Assembly (NCBI GenBank): GCA_025362415.1 | Contig: JANYGM010000124.1 | Span: 1-21,074 of the forward strand | DNA: 21,074 nt | Direction: 5' to 3' | From: a bacterium | Lineage (GTDB): Bacteria > Bacteroidota > Bacteroidia > Cytophagales > Thermonemataceae | Part shown: positions 1 to 8,272 of the stretch, one piece after another | Numbering within the stretch: the first letter of the stretch is position 1 | Layout: every line of letters begins with the position of its first letter | Position numbers and translations under genes: made by a program | Notes under the pieces: generated by a model | Database searches by the model: none | What the model saw: the letters and a program-made list of their open reading frames with translations, nothing else | Told to the model about the DNA's origin: nothing

Positions 1-24
1 ATTAGCCATTATAACTAAATTACT

Positions 25-1491
25 GTGGAAAATAATCATAATTTTTATCATCATATAGAAAAATCTTTACTGCAAAATTATGAACAAAAACTGCTTTCTT
101 GGAATGAAAAAGAATTTAAAGGTGAGATAATACTCAAAAAAACACATACTTATCAAACGCTGTTTCAAGACTTGCAAAAAAACAGTACAGTTATTGTGGC
201 TGTTTCAGCCTCACCAGATACCTTTTTTATAATTTTAGCCCTAATGGCACAAGGACTGACCCCCGTCATTCTGCCCGCCAATGTTTCTTTCATAAATTTT
301 ATAAAAATCCTAAAAGAACAAAAAATAAAAGGAATTGTATGGCAAAAATCTAATTTTTTTAAGAAAATTCTTAGTAAAATTATTGGTAAAATTTTTAAAA
401 TTAAAATAATAGATATTATAAGTATCATAGATACAAAAGATACCCAAGATAACCCTTCCATAACAATCCAAGAAGTTTTAAAGACACAAACCGCCCTTAT
501 TTCTTACAGTTCAGGCTCAACAGGCAAGCACAAAGCTATTTTTCGTAGCCATCAGGTGCTACTAGCGCAACATTTAGCCATTAAAGCTATTTTTCCACCC
601 TTCCAAAACCAAATAGACTTTCCATTATTTCCAAATATCCTCTTGCATAATTTGATAGTAGGCATACCAAGTGTAATGCCTACTATTGAAAAATTTGTCC
701 TCTCAAACGTCAATATGAAAATAATTTGTGAGCAAATACAAAAGGAAAAAATTAGCTCAATTACTGGAAATGTTTTTTATTTCAAAAGAATGGTACAATA
801 TTTGATGCAAACGCCCATAAAATTACCAAGCGTAAAAGCCATAGGCATAGGAGGCTCGCCTGTAAGCGAAAAATTAGTTTTTGAACTAAAAACCCTCTTT
901 GAAAAAGCTACTATTTATGTGATTTATGGCTCGTCAGAGGCAGAACCAATTGCTGTTAGAAATGTAAATGATTCATCATATGACTCGTCATATCAGCAGG
1001 AAAAAACAATTAAAGGTTTTTGTGTTGGGAAAGTAAGCGAGGGATTAGAGATAAAAATTGAGCCGAAAATAATGGGTGAAATATGCGTAAAAGGTAAGCA
1101 CGTAGCCACAAAAAATGACCAAGAATGGTTTAGAACAGGTGATTTTGGTTATCAAGACGAAAATGGAACACTTTTTCTTACAGGTAGAAAAGGCAATGAA
1201 AAAATTATTTCAGGTGTTCAACATTACTTAATAGAACATTTATTGCTTTGCACAGAAAATATACAACAAGTAGCCGCTATTGCAAAAGAAACCAAAGCGG
1301 CTGCTTGTTTTGATATTTATGTTGTTACAAATGATACTACAAATAATATTACAAATTGTACAAAAAACGAAATCCAAGAAGTTCTTTATCAATATTTTGA
1401 CAAAAACATAATAGGTGAGATATTTTTTAAAGCTACTTTGCCAACAGACCACCGACATCACTCAAAAATTTTATATCAACAACTCAAATAA
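25..1491 (+). CDS. ANL-superfamily acyl/aryl-AMP ligase
   Basis: This is a predicted cytoplasmic adenylate-forming enzyme that activates a carboxylic acid with ATP, and probably transfers it to CoA or another thiol. Visible motifs are the phosphate-binding loop SSGSTGKHK (residues 162-170), YGSSEAEP (301-308; the core A5 region), FRTGD (369-373) with the ATP-ribose Asp, and TGRKGNEKI (386-394; A8 hinge). A C-terminal A10-like segment RHHSKI places a candidate catalytic lysine at 481. At 488 aa it is slightly short for the family because the N-terminal subdomain is compact. The start is GTG at 25, since an in-frame TAA lies at 16-18. The stop codon abuts the ATG of the BtaA-like gene (TAAATG), so the two are probably translationally coupled. 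The substrate cannot be read from sequence. The HxSK ending recalls OleC-like ligases, but this is only an impression. Confidence 0.85.
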   Translation: MENNHNFYHHIEKSLLQNYEQKLLSWNEKEFKGEIILKKTHTYQTLFQDLQKNSTVIVAVSASPDTFFIILALMAQGLTPVILPANVSFINFIKILKEQKIKGIVWQKSNFFKKILSKIIGKIFKIKIIDIISIIDTKDTQDNPSITIQEVLKTQTALISYSSGSTGKHKAIFRSHQVLLAQHLAIKAIFPPFQNQIDFPLFPNILLHNLIVGIPSVMPTIEKFVLSNVNMKIICEQIQKEKISSITGNVFYFKRMVQYLMQTPIKLPSVKAIGIGGSPVSEKLVFELKTLFEKATIYVIYGSSEAEPIAVRNVNDSSYDSSYQQEKTIKGFCVGKVSEGLEIKIEPKIMGEICVKGKHVATKNDQEWFRTGDFGYQDENGTLFLTGRKGNEKIISGVQHYLIEHLLLCTENIQQVAAIAKETKAAACFDIYVVTNDTTNNITNCTKNEIQEVLYQYFDKNIIGEIFFKATLPTDHRHHSKILYQQLK

Positions 1492-2565
1492 ATGTATTCA
1501 GAATTTCAGCAACTTAATTTAGATATTGTTCGCTACTCTTTTGTATGGGAAGACAACCAAATATTAACGCAAAACCTTGATTTTCAGCCAAAAGACCAAG
1601 TACTCGTGATAACTTCTAGCGGTAAAAATGTGCTATCTTCTCTGCTAAATCCCCTAAAACAAGTTGTAGCCATAGACATCAATCCAGTTCAAAATGAACT
1701 ACTAAAATTACAAATTAATCTTATCAAAAATTATGATTATGCCACTTTTAGAGGTCTTTTGGGCTTAGATGGAACAGAAGGTGTTGCTAAAAACTTAGAA
1801 AAAATAGAAAAAGTTGTTAAGCCAGAACAACTTGCTTTTTGGAAAGTCTTTTTTGAAAATCACCCAAAGGGCATTCTACATTCAGGGAAATTAGAAACCT
1901 ATCTCACTGCCTTTATTGGCACTTTGCCTGCAGAAATACAACACAAACTACAAACATTGATTACCTTTGAAAATATTAAGCAACAGACTTCTTATTTCAA
2001 AGAATATTTAGATAATTCTGATTTTAAGGAGCTTTTTATTCAATATTTTAATGAAAGTAATTTGAGTAAAGGAAGAGACCCCAAACTATTCAAATATGCT
2101 GAAGAAAGTGCTGGACAGACTTTTTATAGCCGTTTGGTTCATTGCGCAGAAACTTATTTGCTCAAAAATAACTTATATTTTTGCTTTTTCTTCTTTGGCG
2201 CAGAAGGCATACCAACACACGCATTACCGCCTTGCTACCAAGAAAAAAACTTTGATTTACTCAAAAAAAATATAGATAAAATAAAAATTGTAACTGGTGA
2301 AGCAACAGATTATTTGCTATCAGAACAGGGCAAAACAATCACCAAAGCAAGTTTATCTAATATTTTTGAATATACAGACAAAAATACTTTTGAAGATATT
2401 TGTAACAAACTCTCCAAACACAATTCTCCTCTACAATTTATCTACTGGAATTTATTGCAAAATCAAGTTGCGCCAAAAAATCAACGCTTACACTACCAAA
2501 TTATTGCTAAACTGTCCACTTCTTGCTTTTATTTCAAAAATACCTATTTGGTTAAAATTTCCTAA
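1492..2565 (+). CDS. BtaA-like (DUF3419) S-adenosylmethionine 3-amino-3-carboxypropyl transferase
   Basis: Members of this family include BtaA, which moves the 3-amino-3-carboxypropyl group of SAM onto diacylglycerol to begin betaine-lipid synthesis. Family hallmarks are visible: RYSFVWED near the N-terminus (14-21), a Rossmann-type SAM loop ITSSGKNVLSSLL (40-52), the acidic end of strand 2 in VVAIDINPVQ (58-67), GRDPKLFKYAE, a LPPCYQEKNF segment, the LSNIFEY motif and a YWN near the C-terminus. At 357 aa it is somewhat shorter than typical BtaA (about 400). It starts immediately after the ligase stop codon, with no spacer. No BtaB-type N-methyltransferase is visible here, so a betaine lipid is not assured. 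The acceptor could be another hydroxyl or amine, and could be what the neighbouring ligase supplies. Confidence 0.82.
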   Translation: MYSEFQQLNLDIVRYSFVWEDNQILTQNLDFQPKDQVLVITSSGKNVLSSLLNPLKQVVAIDINPVQNELLKLQINLIKNYDYATFRGLLGLDGTEGVAKNLEKIEKVVKPEQLAFWKVFFENHPKGILHSGKLETYLTAFIGTLPAEIQHKLQTLITFENIKQQTSYFKEYLDNSDFKELFIQYFNESNLSKGRDPKLFKYAEESAGQTFYSRLVHCAETYLLKNNLYFCFFFFGAEGIPTHALPPCYQEKNFDLLKKNIDKIKIVTGEATDYLLSEQGKTITKASLSNIFEYTDKNTFEDICNKLSKHNSPLQFIYWNLLQNQVAPKNQRLHYQIIAKLSTSCFYFKNTYLVKIS

Positions 2566-2655
2566 ATTTTAAGTAGGTTTGTATAATGAATTTGCGTTTT
2601 GATTTAACCAAAAAATCAACTAATTATTTAGTTATCAAACTTTTGTATTCATTGT

Positions 2656-2782
2656 TACTGTAAATTATTCGTTGCAATTTTTGGGAAAAACGTTTGGTGG
2701 GGACACCAAACGTGGGTTATAACATTGTTTGGTGTCCTCACCAAACAACAAAACACTATTTTGCAACGGAACTTTTACAGCA
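2656..2782. repeat. Nested inverted repeat, MITE-like or structured RNA element
   Basis: The 259-bp gap between the BtaA-like and phosphotransferase genes holds nested symmetry. Outer arms of about 22 bp lie at 2656-2677 and 2761-2782 and are imperfect complements, sharing GTTGCAA/TTGCAAC ends and CTGTAAA/TTTACAG. Inner 20-bp arms at 2692-2711 and 2727-2746 are complementary with one mismatch. Each inner arm is itself a small hairpin (GTTTGGTG, 4-nt loop, CACCAAAC) with loops GGGA and TCCT that can pair with each other. It could be a miniature inverted-repeat element, a terminator for the preceding operon, or both. There is no U-tract directly after the inner stem. Confidence 0.75.
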
Positions 2783-2824
2783 ACTATTCATTCACAATTC
2801 ATAATTTAAAATTCACAATTATTT

Positions 2825-4006
2825 ATGAACACACACACACCATTTTTCTTAGAAAAAGAATTTCTTGAAAAGTTAATGCGAGATTTTGCACCTGAACAAG
2901 AAATTGAAATACAACACATCAAAACATTTAAAATAGACAATTCTGCTAGTATTTTGGTAGCACTTACGGCGCAAGAATCAACCTCTGAAATTGGACATTT
3001 TGGATTAGAAATCACTTTTACGGTATCAGGGGTAAGCAAAACACAAAAAATGGTTTTGAAAGTAAAGCCACATAGCCACGAAATTACAATGATGCTAAAT
3101 AATTTAGCGCAGGCTTGCGGAGGCGAGTTAGCTGATAAATATCCAACATATCAAGAAAAAACTGGTTTTCATCATACCCACCAAAGAGAGCAAGAAATCT
3201 ATAAAAAAATGCCCTCAACGCTTACTCCAACTATTTTTGGCGTTTATACAGAAGAAAGCAAAGAAGAAAATAAACAACAAAACAAAGGATTATTTATGAT
3301 TTTGATGGAGTATCTGGAAGAGGTGAGTTTGCTCAATGCAGTGATGCAACCCAAAGATTTTACAGACGAACACATTAAAAACACGCTTAACAGTCTGGCA
3401 AACTGGCATAGCTTTATGAAACCAGAAAAAATAGAAAAATTAAATGCAAAATTTTGGACAGACACGCCTTCAAAAGCATATATGCAAGATTTAGCACCTC
3501 TCTGGGTTGCATTGATAAATAATGCTCACCTGCATCACCCTGATTTGTACACGCCAAAAAGAGTAGCATTTCTGAAAAAAGCTATTCAAAATATTCCAAA
3601 ACATTGGGAAATAATGGACAAATACCCCAAAACACTCATTCATAACGACTGCAATCCAAGAAATATTTGCTTTAAAACGCTCAATAATAAACCGCAACTT
3701 TGTTTATATGATTGGGAACTCGCTACTTTTCACGCTCCACAATATGATTTGGTAGAGTTTTTGTGTTTTACATTAGACAAAGAGCGACATTATTTGCGTT
3801 CTCATTATGTCCACGAATTTTATGAAATATTAAGCAGTTTAGACAAGCGTTTTAGTGATAAAACCTTATTTTTAGAAGTTATAGAAATTTCGGCTTTGCA
3901 CTTTGGATTACAGAGGTTAGGTATGTATATGATGGCGCATACAGTCAGTAATTATCCGTTTTTGCCTTTTGTTGTTGAAAATTATTTTGCTTGGTTTGAT
4001 TTATAG
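2825..4006 (+). CDS. Choline-kinase/APH-like phosphotransferase
   Basis: This is a predicted cytoplasmic kinase of the protein-kinase-like fold that includes aminoglycoside phosphotransferases and choline/ethanolamine kinases. The catalytic Brenner-type motif HNDCNPRN lies at residues 273-280 (catalytic Asp275, Asn280), and the metal-binding Asp is in YDWELATF (Asp296). An N-terminal lobe precedes these, with a beta-rich stretch and the VLKVKP segment that may carry the ATP-anchoring lysine. At 393 aa it fits the family. The ATG at 2825 follows AATTCACAATT repeats with no Shine-Dalgarno. Its position after the ligase and BtaA-like genes makes phosphorylation of a small alcohol or lipid head group a reasonable inference. 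Antibiotic resistance is possible but less supported by context. Confidence 0.8.
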   Translation: MNTHTPFFLEKEFLEKLMRDFAPEQEIEIQHIKTFKIDNSASILVALTAQESTSEIGHFGLEITFTVSGVSKTQKMVLKVKPHSHEITMMLNNLAQACGGELADKYPTYQEKTGFHHTHQREQEIYKKMPSTLTPTIFGVYTEESKEENKQQNKGLFMILMEYLEEVSLLNAVMQPKDFTDEHIKNTLNSLANWHSFMKPEKIEKLNAKFWTDTPSKAYMQDLAPLWVALINNAHLHHPDLYTPKRVAFLKKAIQNIPKHWEIMDKYPKTLIHNDCNPRNICFKTLNNKPQLCLYDWELATFHAPQYDLVEFLCFTLDKERHYLRSHYVHEFYEILSSLDKRFSDKTLFLEVIEISALHFGLQRLGMYMMAHTVSNYPFLPFVVENYFAWFDL

Positions 4007-4035
4007 AGTTCTCCTTAGCGTTTTTGTATCTTGAT

Positions 4036-4210
4036 TATCAGAGTGAAGTGAGTTCGTATCAGAGTGAGGTGAGTTCGTATCAAAGTGAAGTGAGTTCGTA
4101 TCAAAGTGAAGTGAGTTCGTATCAAAGTGAGGTGAGTTCGTATCAAAGTGAGGTGAGTTCGTATCAAAGTGAAGTGAGTTCGTATCAGAGTGAAGTGAGT
4201 TCGTATCAAA
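4036..4210. repeat. 21-bp tandem repeat between convergent genes
   Basis: Eight complete 21-bp units plus seven bases of a ninth lie between the ends of the phosphotransferase and acetyltransferase genes. Units begin at 4036, 4057, 4078, 4099, 4120, 4141, 4162 and 4183. They differ only by A/G at two positions (unit bases 6 and 12). The length is a multiple of three, so several frames stay open. The forward frame reads Tyr-Gln-Ser-Glu-Val-Ser-Ser over and over, from a possible TTG at 4024 to 4332. I do not call a gene there because the start is weak and the ORF runs into the opposite gene. Confidence 0.95.
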
Positions 4211-4220
4211 TAAAAACTCA

Positions 4221-5288
4221 TTATATTTTTTTTGAAAACAGTGCATATTTGCTTGTTTCGTGTGGAAGCGCATCTGAAAAGCGTAATGAAAGATTATCAG
4301 AACGCATTGTACAAAAAATAATTTCATCATAATAATCTTGAAAAGAAAGCATTGCATAAGCCGCCAAATAATTCATTAAGTTTTGTCCTCTGTAAGATGG
4401 ATGAACCCCTACGGACTTAGCCAATAATATTTTTGGAGATAAATTTGCATAATCTTCCGCAAAAGTATAATTTTCTTTCAAATTTGAAGCATAACCATAA
4501 TCAGGCATACACAAACTCATAGCAGCTAAAGCGGTAGTTGTTTTTTCTTGAAATAAAACAGCACTATATGGACACAATTTTTCCGCAAATTGATGATTAT
4601 ACATTGTTGAAAACTGTTCCCAAGAGATTTTTCTATAAAATGGATTGGCAGAAAAAATAGCTTCTGTCAATACAAAAATTTCTTTTTCATATTTTTGCCA
4701 AATTGCTGGATACAAGGGAATAATGTTGAAAGGAATGTCCGCTAAATTAGAAAGCGTTTTTTGTTTATTTTGATAAAGCAAAGGAATGTGTTTTTTTCTA
4801 AGCAGTCGGCTTTCAAAATGGGTATGCGCCTCAAAACCCAACGCTAAAAGAATTTGAGCATAATAAAGTGGTGCGAAAGGCTCTCCTGCAAAAGGCTTCC
4901 AAACAGGCAAATTTAATGGCAAACGGTAAGGTTGATAAGTATTAAAATTGATAGGGGCAATGAGTTGAGAAATATTTTTGTTGTGTATATCTCTAAAAAA
5001 GTGTTCAAAAAGCGTTTTATTTAAAGTCAAATCATCAGTAGTTTCCCAAAAACCTGCATAAGCTATATTTTCATTTCTGTTCTCATTTTCAGGGAAAAAC
5101 CCCACCAAACGAATGTTTTTATGGTCTGTGTATAAAATAATTTCATTTCTCTGTGATTCTTCTTTGAAAAGTTCTAAAAGACGGATTGGATTTTCTGACT
5201 TATAAAAAGCGTTATTCTGATAAATTCTTAGCGGAATTTCAAAAAAACTGCTTGGGAGTTCTCCCTTAAAAATGATTTTTTCTATCAT
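4221..5288 (-). CDS. GNAT-family N-acyltransferase
   Basis: This is a predicted acyl-CoA-dependent transferase of 355 aa. The C-terminal part carries the GNAT acetyl-CoA-binding motif A, VGVHPSYRGQNLMNYL (residues 293-308; Arg300-Gly301-Gln302), followed by a strand and helix ending MRSDNLSLRF. The N-terminal half (about 1-190) does not match a named domain that I can recall. It contains GFFPENEN and LIAPINFNTYQPYR, which resemble the first half of long two-lobed GNAT proteins. It starts 16 bp downstream of the dikinase gene on the same strand, so the two are very likely co-transcribed. The stop lies only 10 bp from the 21-bp tandem repeat. The acceptor is unknown, and an amine made by the BtaA-like enzyme is one possibility. 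Confidence 0.75.
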   Translation of the reverse strand: MIEKIIFKGELPSSFFEIPLRIYQNNAFYKSENPIRLLELFKEESQRNEIILYTDHKNIRLVGFFPENENRNENIAYAGFWETTDDLTLNKTLFEHFFRDIHNKNISQLIAPINFNTYQPYRLPLNLPVWKPFAGEPFAPLYYAQILLALGFEAHTHFESRLLRKKHIPLLYQNKQKTLSNLADIPFNIIPLYPAIWQKYEKEIFVLTEAIFSANPFYRKISWEQFSTMYNHQFAEKLCPYSAVLFQEKTTTALAAMSLCMPDYGYASNLKENYTFAEDYANLSPKILLAKSVGVHPSYRGQNLMNYLAAYAMLSFQDYYDEIIFCTMRSDNLSLRFSDALPHETSKYALFSKKI

Positions 5289-5304
5289 ATTTTATATATT
5301 TTTA

Positions 5305-7797
5305 TCACAATAAATAAATTTTACCTTCTTTAGCATTGATACGAACTCGTTGCCCTGATTGGAGTTTTTCTGTAATTTTCGGAATATTGATAATAGTTGG
5401 AATATTAAGTTCTCGGAGAAGTATGGCAGAATGAGATAAGGCAGACCCTTTTTCTATCAAAACGGCTTTACAAGCAGGAAACAGAGCTGCCCAACCAGGG
5501 TCTGTGCGCAAAGCACAAACAATTTTTCCAACCACATCTAACGTGTCTGTAGGGCTACTAATTACTACTATTTCTCCTTCTGCTTCGCCCTGCACACAAC
5601 AAGAGCCTATAAATACTTTTTCATCAAATACTTGATTTTCGGTACTGTTTTTACTGCTATTTTCAGTAGGTGGAAAAGGAATAATAACTTGTGAATCAAC
5701 TTTTTCGTGAATGTAATTTTCAAATTCCTTTTTTCTAGAAGCAACAATACTGTTCAAATCTTGCAAGTCTTGTGAATAATGATTTTCTTGACGGTTTTCT
5801 ATTTCATTTTCATACAAATAAAAAACATCTTCTAAGTTATCCAAAAAGCCATTTTTTTGTAAATATAAACCCATATTTCTATAAATAGTTCTGTACATAC
5901 CAAACAGACGTGTTCTTTCTAAACGTAAAAGTTCCCTATTTTCAATAGCTTTTTGAAGTGAATTTAAAGTGTTAAAAGTCTTCTTTTTAAAAAAAATAGA
6001 TTTTCCTTTAAGGCTTTTCTCTAATTCTTTTGCAACTTGCGTATCTGTAGATGAGTGGTTAGATGATTGGTTTTGAGCCTCTTGTGAAGGAATTTTGATA
6101 AGATTTGCTAAATATTTATAAAAAACTTCTGCGTGTGTACGCATTGTATAAGTTTCAAGTTTGAGTTCTCCAATGGTTCTATCTCCAAATTGTGCAATAA
6201 ATTTTTCAATTTCTGCATAAAATTCAGGGAAAACATTTTGGATATTTTGATGTGTTTGATGATTTATTTCAAGAACTAAACTCATAAGTTCTGGATATTT
6301 TTTGGCTTCCTGCGCTAATTTTTGAAGTGCTATAAACGGCTGTGTACTCACAATATTCCCTTTTTTTGCGAAATAACGGCTCAAAAACTCTTCTGGATTA
6401 TCAAAACCTAGTTTTTTCAAATGACGAATAGCTTTGCCATTAGTCATCATTACATAAAAATCATTAATAATAGGCACACTCCAATCTTCTAACAAAGTTA
6501 CATCTATTTGCTTTTTTAAGTGTTGCAATTCATTCCAAGTGTATTTTTGGAAATCTTGCGCATAAAATTTTTGATAAAAAGATTGATAAAAAAGGCGTAA
6601 TTTTTCTAAAAAACTTTTGATAGAAAAAGGCAAACGCTGAAAAGCCCAAAGCAATTTAGTTAAATTAAAAAGCAGGGAAGGGAGCATTTTAAGTTTTTCT
6701 CTAAATGTTTTTTGATGATTTTCAATAAAATCTATTGACTTCTCAACACCCATCATACGTTCCATATCCGCTTTATTTTGCCTAAAAGAAGGCAATAACT
6801 TCAAACCTTGATACCAATTATTGATATTATAATAAATCCTGCCTTTGATAAGACCTAATAAATTTTGTATAACAGGCTCATTTTCAGTAATTAACTTTTG
6901 AGACAAACCCAAAGATTGCATTGTTTGTCTGTAAACCGTTGCATAAGCTCTTTGGGCAAAACTAAAAGTGAGTGGTGTCGTTACGCCACAATAACTTTCT
7001 TGAATGTTAGAGTTGTCATAAACAATAATTTTGGGTATTTCTTGTGTAATGGGGCGAGTTTGCACAATGTATAATTGTTCATTTTCCAATACAAATTCAA
7101 TATCTTGCGGATGCCCAAATGAAGTTTCAATTTGACTACTTATTTTATAAATTTGATTTAATTGGCTGGAAGACAACAATGTATGTTCTTGTATATTTTT
7201 TTGTCTATTGATAATTCCATCTTTTTTCCACAAATAAAACTCATCAGGTTCTGCGTTTCCTTGCACCAAATCAACGCTCAAGCCTTTCACAGCGTGAATA
7301 ACCATTTCCTGTGGATATTCTGGGTTAGTCGTAAAAACGACACCGCTACTAGTTGCCGAAATTTGCTTTTGAACAATAACAGCAGGTAAAATTTTATTTT
7401 GAATATTTTTTTGTTTCCTATAGGCTAATGCTCTTTCAGAAAAAGCACTTTTAGCACAAGCAGTAATAGTTTCAAGCGTTTTTTCAAAGGAGTCAATATC
7501 CAAAAAAGAGTCCATCAAGCCTGCAAAAGAGTGCTTGCTGCCATCTTCATCACAAACAGAAGAGCGCACAATGATTTTTTGCTTCGGAAAACTCCAATCT
7601 GCTAAAATTTGTAATAATTTCTCTTTATCATTTTCATTAAGACTAAAATCCTTATTTTCAATAATTTTATTTTCAAAGGCTTCATTTGGAATAATTACGA
7701 AATCTGGCACAGAAAACCCTAAATTTTGCAATACACACAAATTTTTGGCTTTGCCCCCAATCTTATAGTTGTTGGTTTTATTTGGAAAGAGTATCAT
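5305..7797 (-). CDS. PEP-synthase/rifampin-phosphotransferase-like dikinase
   Basis: The 830-aa protein has the three-part layout of phosphoenolpyruvate synthases and rifampin phosphotransferases. An N-terminal ATP-grasp domain holds GGKAKNL (14-20), VRSSVCDEDGSKHSFAG (77-93) and QDIEFVLENEQLYIVQTRPI (about residues 235-255). A long helical middle domain (about 265-690) follows. A C-terminal swivelling phosphohistidine domain carries TDPGWAALFP and GSALSHSAILLRELNIPT, with the catalytic His at about 789. There is no C-terminal PEP-synthase TIM barrel, which favours a phosphotransferase acting on a small molecule (ATP giving AMP, phosphate and a phosphorylated product) over true PEP synthesis. 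The middle domain normally binds the acceptor and is not recognisably RPH-like. It lies in one operon with the GNAT gene. Drug inactivation is an alternative to a biosynthetic role. Confidence 0.82.
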   Translation of the reverse strand: MILFPNKTNNYKIGGKAKNLCVLQNLGFSVPDFVIIPNEAFENKIIENKDFSLNENDKEKLLQILADWSFPKQKIIVRSSVCDEDGSKHSFAGLMDSFLDIDSFEKTLETITACAKSAFSERALAYRKQKNIQNKILPAVIVQKQISATSSGVVFTTNPEYPQEMVIHAVKGLSVDLVQGNAEPDEFYLWKKDGIINRQKNIQEHTLLSSSQLNQIYKISSQIETSFGHPQDIEFVLENEQLYIVQTRPITQEIPKIIVYDNSNIQESYCGVTTPLTFSFAQRAYATVYRQTMQSLGLSQKLITENEPVIQNLLGLIKGRIYYNINNWYQGLKLLPSFRQNKADMERMMGVEKSIDFIENHQKTFREKLKMLPSLLFNLTKLLWAFQRLPFSIKSFLEKLRLFYQSFYQKFYAQDFQKYTWNELQHLKKQIDVTLLEDWSVPIINDFYVMMTNGKAIRHLKKLGFDNPEEFLSRYFAKKGNIVSTQPFIALQKLAQEAKKYPELMSLVLEINHQTHQNIQNVFPEFYAEIEKFIAQFGDRTIGELKLETYTMRTHAEVFYKYLANLIKIPSQEAQNQSSNHSSTDTQVAKELEKSLKGKSIFFKKKTFNTLNSLQKAIENRELLRLERTRLFGMYRTIYRNMGLYLQKNGFLDNLEDVFYLYENEIENRQENHYSQDLQDLNSIVASRKKEFENYIHEKVDSQVIIPFPPTENSSKNSTENQVFDEKVFIGSCCVQGEAEGEIVVISSPTDTLDVVGKIVCALRTDPGWAALFPACKAVLIEKGSALSHSAILLRELNIPTIINIPKITEKLQSGQRVRINAKEGKIYLL

Positions 7798-7800
7798 AAG

Positions 7801-7835
7801 TAATTGTGAATTGTGAATTTTTAATTGTGAATGAA
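7801..7835. repeat. AATTGTGAATT-type short repeats before the dikinase start
   Basis: Three copies of an AATTGTGAA core lie within 40 bp upstream of the dikinase ATG. The same core occurs before the phosphotransferase start (2790-2823, opposite orientation) and fills the array upstream of the prenyltransferase gene. No promoter consensus is visible inside it. Confidence 0.6.
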
Positions 7836-7893
7836 TACAAAATGCTAGTAATCAGTTAATTATATATCATTTTGATATTATCATAACATAAAC

Positions 7894-8020
7894 TTAGATA
7901 ACGACATTGATAAATTGTATTCAGCCCTAGCAGGGCGTTATATTTATAGAAAAATAAGTGTATTTTGTATTCCGCTCCAGCGGAGCGAAATATTTATGAC
8001 ACTATAACTATTTTATAGCC
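7894..8020. repeat. Truncated MITE-like element (relative of 12211-12395)
   Basis: This 127-bp stretch matches the reverse complement of 12268-12395 with few mismatches. It includes the terminal repeat TTAGATAACGACATTG, a first hairpin (GCCCTAGCAGGGC) and a second hairpin (CGCTCCAGCGGAGCG) separated by a TTTATAGAAAAATAA spacer. The other terminal inverted repeat is missing: similarity stops after TATAGCC near 8020, just before the large palindrome at 8032. With that palindrome it fills the 475-bp gap between the prenyltransferase and dikinase genes. Confidence 0.85.
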
Positions 8021-8031
8021 ATTTTGGTGTC

Positions 8032-8249
8032 GTCAGGTGTTTCCACCATAGCCGTCAAGCTAGTTCGTTTACTCTCGTTTAAGCACTTGAAGTTCTCTGC
8101 ACCGTCAGCTGAAGCAGACGGCAAAATAGACTTGAAAGCACTTGAAAAATAGATTTCTGTTTTTTCTATTTTCTTTGCCGTCTGCTTTAGCTGACGGTGC
8201 AGAGATATTTGAGTGCCTAAACTTGACGGCTATGGTGTTTCCACCTGAC
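8032..8249. repeat. 218-bp near-continuous palindrome
   Basis: The outer 28-bp arms (8032-8059 and 8222-8249) are complementary except at an internal TTTC, which is itself the loop of a GGTG/CACC mini-hairpin present in both arms. Inner 31-bp arms (8095-8125 and 8174-8204) match with one mismatch. The segments between outer and inner arms also pair imperfectly, apart from extra bases on the left around 8060-8076. The central loop is AT-rich. If transcribed with the reverse-strand genes it would fold into a very long stem between the prenyltransferase and dikinase coding regions. No ORF is evident inside. Confidence 0.9.
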
Positions 8250-8272
8250 TTCAGAAGAAACCTACTTAATTA

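Noticed and set aside
2297..2572. 91-aa forward ORF inside the BtaA-like gene
   Set aside because: It is an out-of-frame shadow with no recognisable features.
4036..4210. Possible CRISPR array
   Set aside because: The units are contiguous with no spacers and no Cas genes are nearby.
4001..4357. Reverse and forward ORFs across the 21-bp tandem repeat
   Set aside because: They are kept open by a repeat length divisible by three and overlap the genuine GNAT gene; no convincing start.
5305..7797. True phosphoenolpyruvate synthase (ppsA)
   Set aside because: The domain order ends with the phosphohistidine domain and no C-terminal PEP-binding barrel follows.
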